This document shows positions 53,465-63,929 of a stretch of 64,000 nucleotides of DNA, one piece after another. Both the position numbers and the translations under genes were made by a program. This DNA comes from Eulemur rufifrons. Its lineage: Eukaryota > Chordata > Mammalia > Primates > Lemuridae. Every line of letters begins with the position of its first letter. Position 1 is the stretch's first letter. Below the pieces are notes generated by a model. That model saw only the letters and a list, made by a program, of their open reading frames with translations. It searched no databases and had not been told where the DNA came from. The stretch lies in contig NC_090990.1 of the NCBI RefSeq assembly GCF_041146395.1, positions 44,464,001 through 44,528,000 on the forward strand, in the 5' to 3' direction.

Positions 53465-53890
53465 TTTTTTTTTTTTTTTATTTCAGCTTATTATGGGGGT
53501 ACAAAAGTTCAGGTTATATATATTGCCCATGTACCACCCATCCCCCCGAGTCAGAGCTTCAAGCGTGTCCATTCCCCAGACAGTGCGCATTGCACTCATC
53601 ATATAGTTATACCCCTATCCCCTCCCCCCACCCCCCATCCCCCCGAGTCAGGACATTCAAGCATGACCATTCCCCAGACAGTGTGCATTGCACTCATCAT
53701 ATAGTTATACCCCCATCCCCTCCCCCCATCCTCCATCTCCCCAAGTCAGCACATTCAAGCGTGACCATTCCCCAGACAGTGGGCAACGCACTCATCATGT
53801 AGGTATACACCCATCCCCTCCCCCCACCCCCCACCTCAGTCTGATACCCAATTGGTGTTATTCCCAGATATGCACTTAGGTGATGATCAG
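53465..53890 (-). mobile_element. L1 3' tail, strepsirrhine type, with 18-base TSD
   Basis: A T-run and TTTCAGCTTATTATGGGGGT, ACAAAAGTTCAGGTTATATA start the reversed tail. CTGATACCCAATTGGTGTTA and a cut near 53890 end it. TACATCTCCAGTCATTTC is present exactly at 53447-53464 and 53891-53908. Only 3' UTR is present. The 183-codon and 124-codon plus-strand frames through it are repeat artefacts. Confidence 0.95.
53538..53832. repeat. Three tandem units of about 97 bases inside the L1 3' UTR
   Basis: Units start near 53538, 53635 and 53733, giving periods of 97 and 98. Each has CC(A)TC-rich start, GAGTCAG or AAGTCAG, TTCAAGC, CCATTCCCCAGACAGTG, CACTCATCAT and a CCCATCCCCTCCCCCCA end. Units 2 and 3 share ACATTCAAGC where unit 1 has GCTTCAAGC. 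Confidence 0.95.
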
Positions 53891-53908
53891 TACATCTCCA
53901 GTCATTTC

Positions 53909-54940
53909 AATCCATGCATTTTTCATAGGGATAGTGCTGACTCATTTGGCTTCTTGGTTTTCTGAGTCATCTCACCAAATAGGGTGAGATCCAATATGTT
54001 TTGTGCATTCTCCCTTGTGTCCTCTTTCTCCCTGCTCCCTTTCCTGGTATGGTCCACCTACTCCATCATCACTTTTCTGTCCATGGGCCTTAAAGAAATA
54101 CCTTCTTGTAGACTGTCTCTGTGATACAGTAGAAATTCGGTAAGCTTGCCAGGGAGTAAAAAGTGCATTTGTTTAGCACAGTAATGTTTATTTGAAGGGG
54201 ACTTTCAATCACAGACATGACTTTTTTATGAGACTCATTATATATCCTTGTGATTGGAAATATGCATCAGAAAGTAAATGCCTCCACAGAGAGTCACTCT
54301 CCCTTGCAATATTTTAAAAGATTTGGCAATAAAAGGCACTCAAATTATTGATAATCCATGATTAATATGAAGTAAATAGTATGTTTTCAAACAAAACTCA
54401 CCATGATAGTGACAAGAATGTGGGATTTTTTATTTTTGATTTTTGATAAGTCAAACACTTAGATAGGTTATCCATCACTAAGGAATATATAAACACATTA
54501 ATCTAGGGGTTCAATTTTTCTTCATTTTTGTGAAAAAAAATTTTACTCTTCAAAAGGAAGAGCGGTTTTATTTTATTTTTTTTTTTCAGCTCATTAAAAT
54601 GGTTCAAAAGTCTTGGCTAGCAAACACCTTTTTAAAAAATCAATTTTTCAATAATTTAGAGTGAATCAGACCCATACGGGGGATATGCTTTCAAAATAAT
54701 TAAAGTAGAGGCAGCATTATAGATCTTGAGAAAATATGCTTGCAGAATGTTCTTTAATTTGTTATGAACCCCAAAGCTTTGATAAAATGGGACAAAACTG
54801 AAATCAACTTCCCAGTTTCATCACTGGCTAGTGGTATATGACCAGTGGTACAGACAGTGCTAAAGGCCCGACTGATCTACAATGTCATCCTTTCTATTAA
54901 CAAAATTCAGTCTTTTCACTGTACATACAGATCTTTAGCT
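53909..54940. other. Non-coding; possible tiny L1 tail 54560-54620
   Basis: TTTTTTCAGCTCATTAAAAT and GGTTCAAAAGTCTTGGCTA resemble the reversed L1 tail seen at 53465, about 60 bases, without a clear duplication. The rest, including 54170-54530, is AT-rich unique DNA. Confidence 0.4.
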
Positions 54941-54944
54941 ATAG

Positions 54945-55330
54945 ACTGCATTTCCTAGCTCCCTTTGCAGCCATACATGTTCATCTAAGTTTTGGCCAAT
55001 GATAAGTAAGCACAAGTGTCTTTGGGATTCCTGAAGAGTCTCCTGTACAGGGAAGGGGCAGTGGCCATCTTCTTTCCTTCCTGTGCACCTTCATCAGGTG
55101 TTTTGGCTGGAGTTCTAGCAGCCATTTTGGGTAAGGAGGATAAAGGACATACCCCAGGGATGGCAGAAGAATGAGCTTTTGTGGAGCTTCCATACCAGCC
55201 TTGGATTTGCTATCTCTGGACTTTATTACATGAGCAAGAAATTTATTTCTGGCTTTGGGGTTTTCTTTTGCTTTTTTTAAAGCCATTATTTTGTGGATTC
55301 GTTGCTACATTTAATCATAATTAATAAAAA
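54945..55330 (+). mobile_element. Probable old LTR-type repeat (MaLR-like, family unsure)
   Basis: GCATTTCCTAGCTCCCTTTG, TTTTGGCCAATGATAAGTAA, GCTGGAGTTCTAGCAGCCAT, CCATACCAGCCTTGGATTTG, CTGGACTTTATTACATGAGC and AAGAAATTTATTTCTGGCTT are in the order of a common ancient LTR whose name I cannot fix. The 101-codon minus-strand frame is a by-product. Confidence 0.55.
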
Positions 55331-55545
55331 TGGTGACCCATCAGGTTTGGGGAAACAGCAAGTAAATTAATATAGTAAGTTTAGCTATCATTATTGAGTA
55401 CCAGAAACTATATGCCAGGAACTGTTGGGGTCTAAAGAATTCAGGGAGACCTAATTAGTGCTTTGGTTCATGCTGGTTGCATCAGTGAATGAAGGAGGCT
55501 CGCAGCTCTGTTAAGATTTGGGGAGGTGCTGGAAAGTTAGGTTGT
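55331..55545. other. Non-coding; possible L2/MIR end near 55390-55430
   Basis: TTATTGAGTACCAGAAACTA and TATGCCAGGAACTGTTGGGG resemble the reversed L2/MIR tail. Nothing else recognised. Confidence 0.4.
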
Positions 55546-55549
55546 TCTC

Positions 55550-55735
55550 TCCCTCTTACTTTTTCCCTGCCCCTAGATTAGTTCTTTGAACACACTGCAT
55601 GCTCCTCTGCCTAAGTACGCACACAAATACTCTTCTCTCTGCTTGCCCCTCTTCCTAGCTAAATTTTTATCTTCCTGGTCTCAGATAAAATGACCTTCTG
55701 CATGGAGGTCCCCCTGAGTAGACGAGATCTCCTTG
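55550..55735 (+). mobile_element. L2 LINE fragment
   Basis: TTTGAACACACTGCATGCTC, CTCTGCTTGCCCCTCTTCCT, CTGGTCTCAGATAAAATGAC and CTGCATGGAGGTCCCCCTGA are in L2 order. Confidence 0.65.
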
Positions 55736-56295
55736 CTTAAATGCCCTCCGTGTATGACGGAATCCCACCAGAATGGAGGATTTGGTTCTAAAGTCAGTGC
55801 ATAATGTGAATATTGCATCAGCCAGAATTATCCTTGAAAATCCTTTAGGAGGCTAGCTCCACAGTAGAAACTGATACACTGTCTCCACTAAGTCTGGCAC
55901 AATCATTCCAGTATTTCTTTTTCCTTTGTTTGGGATAGCTGGCCTATTGTAGAGTCTAGGTTTTATTTAAACAAAACAAAACAGGTCATACATAGCCATG
56001 CAGGTTGTGCATCCCAAAGGGTGTCATGTACAGAGACCATGATGTAAGTGGCACCCCCCTCAAGTTGTTCAGTGCACATAGAACTGTACACAGTTGGCCA
56101 GTTAGGGTCATATACAGCCAAAGAAGATATTCACACTCTGAGAAAAGGGAAACTGAAGCCAACCCAGGGAAGAGCTGATTTACATCCCATGCCAGGGCTG
56201 GGCTCCCTGAGTGGGATGGTGAAATGAATCACTTGGATTATTTATATTGTTTCATTTTTCTCTGCAGCTCCTTCATTTGTTTTCTGAATCCTGTG
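55736..56295. other. Non-coding, no recognised feature
   Basis: Unique-looking sequence; nothing assigned. Confidence 0.4.
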
Positions 56296-56299
56296 TACG

Positions 56300-56505
56300 G
56301 TTGAATTTGTGTGCCATATTTGTACAAACCACAAATCTTCTTTACTTCCTATTGTGTAGCACTCATCACATTTGAATTTTCACGGAGTGTTTTGTAATTA
56401 TGGATTTAATGTCCCTGCCAGATTATACATTCCATGAGGGCAGAGGCCCCATCTATCTCCTTACCTGCTATGGCCCAGCACCTGCGTGGTACCTGACACA
56501 CCGTC
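56300..56505 (+). mobile_element. L2 LINE 3' end
   Basis: TGTGTAGCACTCATCACATT, ATTCCATGAGGGCAGAGGCC and CATCTATCTCCTTACCTGCT follow L2. Confidence 0.75.
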
Positions 56506-57155
56506 TTTCCAAGCAGTTGCATCCCAAGCGTCGTTGCGGCTTTTCATTCTCCTGCACTCTCTTGCCTTCAGGGAGATCCACAAAACTTCCTTCTCGGTTA
56601 CTCAGCCCTGAGATCGGTAGCTGCTGAGGCACCGAGTTAGGCCTAGGGTGGAGATAAAACCTGCTTGGGCCTGTGCTGCTCTGATGACATAAAAACCCCT
56701 GAAACTGATCATTATCCAGAGATAACTGATATATCTGGGGAGGAGCTTTGGACCACATCGGCTCATTATCACCTCCTTAAGCGTCCCTACCTCTAAGTGC
56801 TCTTCCCACCTTCCCACTGCCACCCCCTGCCCAAGGCTCCTTCCCAGCCTCACTTGGTCTGAGGCTCCCTCAGAAGTGAACTTCACTGAAACATGATCCT
56901 GAACACATGTCAGTGCTGGTTTCTGAAAAGGCTGTCTGGTGACAACATCTCCTTCTTTTTAATTTTTTTTTTTTTTTTCCCAAAAGCATCTAATAGTAAA
57001 ATCTTAAGAAAATCCAGAAATGAATCAGGAATACAATCTCACCACTCTAAACAGTACACCAAAACAGTTTTAGTTCACTTTGCCTTTCTTCTATGCTTTT
57101 TTTTTTTTGGTTTCTCTTAGCTTTTATTATTATGCTAGTTTGTAGCCTGCAGTTT
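56506..57155. other. Non-coding; T-runs at 56966-56979 and 57099-57109
   Basis: No recognised element. Frames of 75-96 codons on both strands overlap each other and are domain-free. Confidence 0.45.
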
Positions 57156-57159
57156 TAAA

Positions 57160-58100
57160 GTAACATTATTGCATATTCGTATTTCCATTTTTCCCTTGTG
57201 CTCCTTGTAAGCATAATTTTAACAACAGCATAATATTTCATCAAATGATCTTTTGTCAAGGTTGGATACTTAAATGTTTATAATTTTTTCTTTGGTATAT
57301 AAATATTATAAATACATATAAAGAGACTGCAGGGAACCTCTTTGTCTTTTTCTGCATCTTACAGATTGCCGGAAATGGAATGAACAGGGAAAAAATATAA
57401 ACTATTTAAAGTAGTTTTTTATTTCAGATTATATCGAATGCATATTTAGTGTAGAAAACTTGGAAAATACAGAAAAGTATTTTACCCAACTTTATCTCCA
57501 AGAGATTGCCACATTTTGGTTTATTTTCTTTCTGTCTTTTTAATATATGTGCATATAAATAATAATATATATTATATGCATATGATTTATATCTATATGT
57601 ATACTATATACATATGGTTATTTCATATAATTGAAATAATTTATATGTATGTCATTAATACTCTCCAAATATTCAATTTTTAATTAACTATGACATAAGG
57701 ATTTAATTAATATTTTTGTACCTATTTAAATTTTTTCTGAGTTCTAATCTTTTAATTTTTCTATTTAATTCTATTTCTAATTATTTCTATAGAAATTAAG
57801 TATTGTTGTATTTATATACACACTTTTATCAGCATTTTATGTTATTTCTTAGGATGGATTCCAGTACTGTATTTGCTAAGTTGAGAGGTATAAATATTTT
57901 TAAAGCTCTTAATATATATATTTTCAAATTGGTTTCCAGAAAGATTTTGCCAAATTGCATTTTCATCAGTCTCTGAGATTATAAGGCCATGGAAAATAGC
58001 ATGTCCTTTTTGTTTTAATTTGTTTCCTTACTTGTTAGTGAGGTTGAACTTCTTCTCATATATTATTTATGTGTATTTTCTTTTGAAATTGTCCATATAC
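57160..58100 (-). mobile_element. Ancient L1M-type LINE, 3' part
   Basis: Left words AGCATAATATTTCATCAAAT, GGATACTTAAATGTTTATAA and right words AAATTGGTTTCCAGAAAGAT, TTTGCCAAATTGCATTTTCA, GTGAGGTTGAACTTCTTCTC are reversed L1 ORF2 end. The middle (57330-57820), with GAAAACTTGGAAAATACAGA, is of another old repeat type or a diverged L1 tail. An AT-rich tract lies at 57543-57650. Confidence 0.7.
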
Positions 58101-59435
58101 TTAAAAGGATAAGAATATCTGAAGGTTCTTGACACATGCATAGAAATCTATTTTAAAGGAAGTTATCGTGGCATGTAAGAAAGATACAGGAAATACAGTC
58201 AGGTAAGATATGAAGATTAGAATTTCTGATCTACTTTTTCAAATTGGGCTACGAGATTTACCTCCAAAAACTTCGAAATTTTTCTGTATCTACTTTCAGT
58301 CTTATAAAGTTAGAATAGACACTTGCATGTTGTCCTTACTGGAGTTAAGAAATTGGATTGTCATTTGCTGAGATCTCATCCTCTTAGTTTGGAATTCTGT
58401 AAGAGAATGACATATTTAGGATGATAAATATAATACCTCAAATTTCAATTGTTTGAGAACCAGTTACCAGCTTAGCTTTCACTTCTGTTCCTATCATTTT
58501 CATAATAACTATTGTTCACTTATTTGTATGCTTATTGTCTGGTCTACCACTGTAATATGCATCGAGAGAGGTTATATCTCTCTATATAGTCTGTTTCCTC
58601 CATTTCCTCCAAATTTCTATTAACTTTTTAATCTGCTTGCTTATTTGAGTTTCTGTCTTTCCCGTTAGAGGCTTTCTTCAGATGATCAGGGGATCCTTGA
58701 CTGTCTTTTCAGATTGGGGAATGGAACATTAAAAAGCCGATTGGAAACTCTGTTCACATGCACAGGGCTTATCACCCTGGTCTTCCCTATAGGGTAATCT
58801 GGATGGCTTGTTGAGTAGGAGCATCCTCTGCCAGTATCTTTGGGTTTCTTCTGGCATCCTCGGAACAAAACTTTAGTCTGTCAACATCCAGTTGCAGGGA
58901 TATAGGCCTTCTTGCTGGAGTTCGAGAAGCCAGCACAGGGAAGAGGCTGGATGGATCTATATTCATTACGAAAACTTTTGCTAAATCTTCCTTTTTTTCA
59001 CTTTAACTTTGCTACTCTCAACTGCCTTCTATCCACTATCCAGACACCTTCTGTTTCTCTTTCCAGGGAATAAACTTCCAGGCTTTTGCCAGGTTGTTAA
59101 AAGGGATGGTCATACCAGTGACAAGTCAGTACTGAGTCTGCCTTTTTACTAAACAGGCTTTCAACCAGGTCTCCTATTTTCAGCCCCTCCTTGCTCTCAC
59201 ATCTAGAGATAATCAGAGGCCACTGAATTCTTAAGCATTTTGAGGTTCTGCAGGACAAATTGGATTACTTCTTAGCTTTCCTCACAACCAATTGAGGATT
59301 CAGGTTGCTTAGGTTCACTAAATTGGTTACCATTCCTCATTCTACTGTCGAACTTCAAGATTTTGTTGCTGCTATCACTTTTTCTCATATTTTTGGCTTA
59401 AAAGATTTGTATCTTTTAAAAGAACTATCCCTTCC
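58101..59435. other. Non-coding; no assigned element
   Basis: About 1.3 kb of unique-looking sequence. It lies between two old L1 pieces of opposite orientation and may itself be very old L1 or LTR sequence. The 149-codon minus-strand frame starting at 59824 overlaps the neighbouring L1 on its antisense strand. Confidence 0.4.
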
Positions 59436-59439
59436 ACCT

Positions 59440-60185
59440 TATACCCATTAGGATGGCTACTATTTAAAAACAACAACAAAAAATAAGTGTTGGTGAGGAT
59501 GTGGTGGAATTGGAACCCTCGTGCACTATTGGTGGGAATGTAAAATAGTGCGGCCACTATAGAAAACCGTATGGTGGTTCCACGGAAAGTTAAACATAGA
59601 ATTACCATATGATCCAGCATTCTACTTTTGGGTATATATCTAAAAGAATTGAAAGCAGGGACTCCAAGAGATAATTTTTTGCCTATATTGATAGCAGCAT
59701 CGTTCACAATAGCTAAAATGCAGAAGCACCCTAAGGGCCCATCAGTGGGAGCATGGGTACACAAAATGTGGTCTATACCATTCAGCCTTGTAAAGGAAGG
59801 AAATTCTAATGCATACCACAACATGGATGAACCTTGAAGACATTATATTAAGTGAAATAAGACAGTCACAAAAGGACAAATATTGTATGGCTCTATAATA
59901 CTTATATGAGGTACCGAGAGTAGTCAGATTTCATAGAGACAGGAAAGATGATGGTTACCAGGGACTGGGAGGAAACGGGGAAGGGATAGTTAGTGTTTAG
60001 TGGGTATAGGGTTTCAGTTTTGTAAGATGAGTAGTATTCTAGAAATGGATAATGGATGGTGGTAAGGGTTGCACAACAATGTGAATATACTTAATACCAC
60101 TGAACTGTACACATAAAAATGATTACGATGGTAAATTTTGTTACGTGTATTTGACCACAATTAAAATGATCTTAAATAGAAAGAA
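59440..60185 (+). mobile_element. L1M-type LINE, 3' end
   Basis: Plus-strand landmarks: AGTGTTGGTGAGGATGTGGT, ACTATTGGTGGGAATGTAAA, ATTACCATATGATCCAGCAT, CACAACATGGATGAACCTTG, GATGGTTACCAGGGACTGGG and the end GTGTATTTGACCACAATTAA. TTCCACCTTA (near 59432) and TTCCACTTTA (near 60193) may be a decayed target-site duplication. Confidence 0.92.
59628..59837 (+). pseudogene. L1 ORF2 C-terminal remnant
   Basis: The frame contains AASFTIAKMQKHPKGPSVGA and VHKMW, the decayed counterpart of the ORF2 C-terminal pattern. It is open for about 70 codons and isolated from any catalytic domain. Confidence 0.75.
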
Positions 60186-60274
60186 AAATAATTCCACTTT
60201 ACTTTAGTTTCACTTTCTTCTTGGGAGAGATAGAGACTAACTACTGTGTTCAATATGTTACTTAAAATATAAGT

Positions 60275-60405
60275 CTATTATTTCTTATTTTACAGGTGAG
60301 GAGATTAAGCCTTTCTGAGATTAAATGATTTGTCCTAGTCACAGAGCTAGTCATTGGCAGGCTTGGATTTGATTCAGTTCTGGGAGGAAGGGCGAGGCTC
60401 TTACC
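60275..60405 (-). mobile_element. MIR SINE fragment
   Basis: TATTTTACAGGTGAGGAGAT, GATTTGTCCTAGTCACAGAG and AGGCTTGGATTTGATTCAGT follow reversed MIR. Confidence 0.75.
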
Positions 60406-60439
60406 TGCTGTAATACATAGATTAATTCAATTCATCCTT

Positions 60440-60975
60440 TCAGTAGCCGCAAGTATTCATCAAAGCATCTTCTTCATTCCAGCACTCTTGAAGGTCGAGC
60501 CATGAGCAAGACAGCTAAGGCTGTGTCACATTGCCGTGTGAGGTAGCGATAGCAGGCAGTAAGCAAATACACACATAAACAAGACAATGGCAAATATCCA
60601 TAAGTGTTGTGATGGAAATAAAATGCTGGTGGAAATGTGGATGGGAAAGGCTTCTCCAAGGAGGAGACTTCTGAGTTGAGACCTTAATGTGGAGATGGCT
60701 TCAGCAGTATGAACCTGTGGGCAGGAGTGTTCCTGGCAGAAACAATAGCATGTGCAAAGGCCCAGGGGTGAGGATAAGCTTGACATGTTGGAGGAGATAT
60801 AAAAGACCAATTTAGCAGAATGTAGTAAGGGAGGGGAATGGCAAGAGATGGGGTAGGGGATTTTAAAAATGTAGAACCTTGTGAGCCTTGGAATAAAGCA
60901 TCCAAACTTTTTCTAGATGCAATGGAAAGCCCTGGAGGGTTTTCAGAAAGGAAATGATGATTTAGCTTTTTAACA
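60440..60975 (-). mobile_element. L2 LINE fragment
   Basis: GCCATGAGCAAGACAGCTAA, GGGAAAGGCTTCTCCAAGGA, CAATAGCATGTGCAAAGGCC, GAGCCTTGGAATAAAGCATC and GGAAAGCCCTGGAGGGTTTT are collinear with reversed L2 over about 530 bases. Confidence 0.88.
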
Positions 60976-61004
60976 TTCAGTTGACTTTTACTTCGTATTT
61001 ACAA

Positions 61005-61625
61005 TAAGCAGATAGTAGGTGGTAGATACCAGAAATGCAGTATTGAGCACTGTTGCCCACAAGGAAATTATAGCCTGGTGAGGAAGAAAGAGCAGACAAT
61101 GTCAGTAAAACAGCATTGTATCCCACAGTGCACACTCTGCAACTAGAGGTGATTTTTAGGGGAAAAAAAAAAAAATTCTGCAATCAAATCAGACTGGGGA
61201 TTCATATTTGATATTTTCTTCGAGATTCTCAGTGCACACCAGCCTATTAAAGTCTCAGAATTGTTGCAGTACAGAATCCTAACTTAGTTCAGCTTGGCAT
61301 TTTCCAAGCTTATTTGCACCAGGAGCTTTTTTGTTAACGCCTTTTAACATTTTTTTTTGAACTCTTTATGCATGAAACGCACTCTGGGAAAACTGAATTA
61401 AGACAATATGACAGGTTATATGTTAGGTATTATGGCTATGAGGGGGGACATGGCACAGCTCAGGTATGGAGCAGGTCAGCATTCAGGATGGCCTTCCTGG
61501 AGAAGGTGACCCCCGAGTTGCTTCCTGAGGGGTGAGTGGAGAAGTTAGCCATACAAAGAAGTAGGGAAGGATATCCCCAGAGAAAGGACAGCCAGAGCAG
61601 ACATGGAGACCGAAACAGCTGCATC
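61005..61625 (-). mobile_element. Second L2-like LINE copy, diverged
   Basis: TGGTAGATACCAGAAATGCA and GCAGACAATGTCAGTAAAAC on the left, then GGATGGCCTTCCTGGAGAAG, GTGACCCCCGAGTTGCTTCC and AGAGCAGACATGGAGACC on the right, are reversed L2 words. 61150-61420 between them is unassigned and includes an A-run at 61162-61174. Confidence 0.6.
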
Positions 61626-61629
61626 ATCA

Positions 61630-62270
61630 TTCTTAGAAACTAGATTTACAAGTTTCAAGCAGGAAGAGGAAAAGACACTTTTAAGATGTGCTTGTTTTGT
61701 ACTTTAGTGGAAATATTTGTTTAAGAAAGGAGCCAGAGTCCAATGCAGTTCTCCTAATCCTTATTTCAATAGGAACTGCCCATTTCCGGTAGGCACTAGG
61801 CTCCCTCTTCTCTTGCCACAGTCTGCCCTCTGGCTCTCCCCAGTTTCCCTTCTGCACCTTGCTCTTCTGCCTCCTGACTGCACACAGAAGGCCAGACCAA
61901 AGCCCCTGAACACAGAAGGCCAGACTGAAGTGCATGACACTCCCCTGTGTCATTTGGCTCAGCCTTCCTGGAAACACAGATTTCCTGTTAGTACCTACAG
62001 CTCTGTGGGCAGCGCTATTTCTGTCTTCACATTGTTTCTGAATACTTTCACCCTGCCGCCCCATTTTCCACTCCACAGTGGTCCAGGCTCATTTTTGCAA
62101 GGCAGCATAATTAGAGGATGTCACAGTTCCCTGCAAGAGCATATTCTCATGCACAGCAGGACACAAGGGAATGAGAAAGCTTCACAGGTGCCAGAGGGTC
62201 TCCTTCCTGTACCCCCACCTGTGCCACTTGGTATGATATTCTACATGGGTTAGTTTGTCTTCGTGAATAA
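61630..62270. other. Non-coding; repeat-free, 178-codon chance frame
   Basis: A plus-strand frame at 61717-62253 and a minus-strand frame at 61681-62076 overlap and both lack domains, so neither is called. ACACAGAAGGCCAGAC is repeated exactly at 61882-61897 and 61910-61925. Rich in Pro/Leu/Ser codons through high C content. Confidence 0.45.
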
Positions 62271-62274
62271 AATT

Positions 62275-62490
62275 TGCTCCCATTTATTTATTGCTTACTA
62301 TGCACCAGACACCATGCCAAGAATTTTATATTATCATTTAGTTTCACAACCCTAAAGCATGTGTTATTAACTGCATTTTACAGATGAAGGGAGGAGGCTG
62401 GAGAGTAGCCTGCCCAAATTCATTGAGCTGGTCAGAAAAGAGGCCACTGTTTAAACCTAGGTTGCACTTGCGGAGTTCAGACATCTGGTA
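62275..62490 (-). mobile_element. MIR SINE
   Basis: TATGCACCAGACACCATGCC, TTTAGTTTCACAACCCTAAA, CATTTTACAGATGAAGGGAG and AAACCTAGGTTGCACTTGCG follow reversed MIR. Confidence 0.85.
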
Positions 62491-62569
62491 CATCTGGTTG
62501 TTAAATGTTCTCATTGTCAACATTTATTTTCTGTGGATTCTGTGCCTACCTTATACTTATGTACCTGGA

Positions 62570-62693
62570 TTACCTCGGAGCTTTTAAAAATAAGGATCCT
62601 AGGGCCTCACTTTATAACCATTAACCAGAAGTCAGGGATGGAGCCCAGGAACTGCTATTTTCAGAAGCTCTGTAGGTGACTCTAATACAGTTG
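62570..62693 (-). mobile_element. MER5-type hAT-Charlie fragment
   Basis: GGAGCTTTTAAAAATAAGGA, GGGATGGAGCCCAGGAACTG and AGCTCTGTAGGTGACTCTAA are MER5-like words. Confidence 0.65.
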
Positions 62694-62860
62694 TTCTCAT
62701 ACTTTAGCGTTCATCAGAATCACCTGGAGGAGGATTGCTGGGCCCACCCTGGACTTTTTGCTTCAGTAGGTCTAGGGTAGGGCCAGGGAATGTGAATTTC
62801 TAAGTTCCCTCGTCCTGGTGATGTTCACACTGCTAGCTGAGGACCCTACTTTGGTAACAG
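62694..62860 (-). mobile_element. MER5A-type hAT-Charlie transposon
   Basis: TTGTTCTCATACTTTAGCGT, ATCAGAATCACCTGGAGGAG, TTGCTTCAGTAGGTCTAGGG and GTGATGTTCACACTGCTAGC cover most of MER5A, directly adjacent to the fragment on its left. Confidence 0.85.
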
Positions 62861-62949
62861 TGGTCAAATAATGCAGTAGTTGAAAAATGAGGGAACAAAG
62901 CACAGTAGTAGGAACAGGAGAGTTAGTGTTGGGAAACCGAACGCTAATA

Positions 62950-62990
62950 CTCTCTCCTCTCCTCCCCCCTCTCCCTCCCCCTCCTTTTGC
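62950..62990. repeat. Polypyrimidine low-complexity tract
   Basis: CTCTCCTCTCCTCCCCCCTC and following CCCTCCCCCTCC-type units, about 40 bases. Confidence 0.85.
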
Positions 62991-63059
62991 CCTTGAGGTT
63001 TAATTTGGTTCTCACCAAACATTTTAATTAAGAAATAGGAAGGGAGATAGGTTGGAGTG

Positions 63060-63180
63060 GAATTTGGAGTCTGACAGCTGGCATGAATTCCCAGCCTCCC
63101 CACTTACCGAAGCTCTGAGCTTCTGTTTTCTCTGCTGAAGAATGGAGATGCTAGTAGCTGCCTTCCAGGCATTTAGTAAA
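63060..63180 (+). mobile_element. MIR SINE, diverged
   Basis: ATTTGGAGTCTGACAGCTGG, CCACTTACCGAAGCTCTGAG and TGAAGAATGGAGATGCTAGT are MIR words in order. Confidence 0.6.
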
Positions 63181-63595
63181 TGGAGTTTCCGTCTTCATCT
63201 TCTCCCTTTCTACTGACCGCAGGGAAAGAATTTTACCTTGTGGAAATCCAGAGGCTTTACTTTTAGTCTTTAGTTCAGGAGATAATTTTTGAGCTGTGGA
63301 AGTTAGCTAGAGTGTGAACTCATTTTGTGAATTGTCTAGGCCTGTTTTTTTGCATGTTCTTTTGTTGCTCCCAGGAGGGGATGTGAGGTAGAAAACCAGT
63401 GGGAATCCCGGAGCATCTGCTGGGTACTGTGCTGGCTTGTGGCCTGGGGGAAAGAAATACCAGCCTTCCTTTGGAGAGTGAGGCTAGAGGTTACTAAAGG
63501 GAAGCTCACTGATGGAATTTGCAGGAACTTTTGGTAGATTGTAGTTTTCCCAGGAGAGGGTAGAACCAATAGCTAGACCTGGGCTCTGGAGTATC
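63181..63595. other. Non-coding, no recognised feature
   Basis: Unique-looking sequence with a domain-free 77-codon minus-strand frame. Confidence 0.45.
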
Positions 63596-63599
63596 AGTG

Positions 63600-63845
63600 T
63601 TTTCACTCATGGAAAGAGAATGGGCTTCATAACCAAACTCCATCCAAACTCAAATCCTGGCATTTGTATGAAGGGGGACATCAGACCAGTTACAAGTGCA
63701 TCTTACGTTTTGGTTTCTGTATCTATAATATGGGGATGACTTCTGCTCCTCACAGGATTAATGTGAGTGTAAATGAGGTGAGAGCTGTAAAGTACATTGT
63801 ACCATGCATGGATCGCAGCCAGTAAGTTGGTACTTAGTACAACTT
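63600..63845 (+). mobile_element. MIR SINE
   Basis: AACTCAAATCCTGGCATTTG, TTGGTTTCTGTATCTATAAT, CTCACAGGATTAATGTGAGT and TAAATGAGGTGAGAGCTGTA follow MIR over nearly its full length. Confidence 0.85.
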
Positions 63846-63929
63846 AGTCTCTTCCTTCATACTATTTTTTGCTTCTGTATAACTTCCTCTATGGGGAAGG
63901 AAAAATGTTTATGGAAGTCAAGTGCCATG

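Noticed and set aside
53153..53704. 183-codon and overlapping 124-codon frames with a repeated Ser/Pro/His-rich motif
   Set aside because: They run through a MIR and the three-unit L1 3' UTR array. The protein repeat only mirrors the 97-base DNA repeat.
59375..59824. 149-codon minus-strand frame
   Set aside because: It is antisense to the L1 3' end at 59440-60185, whose sense strand carries the decayed ORF2 C-terminal pattern.
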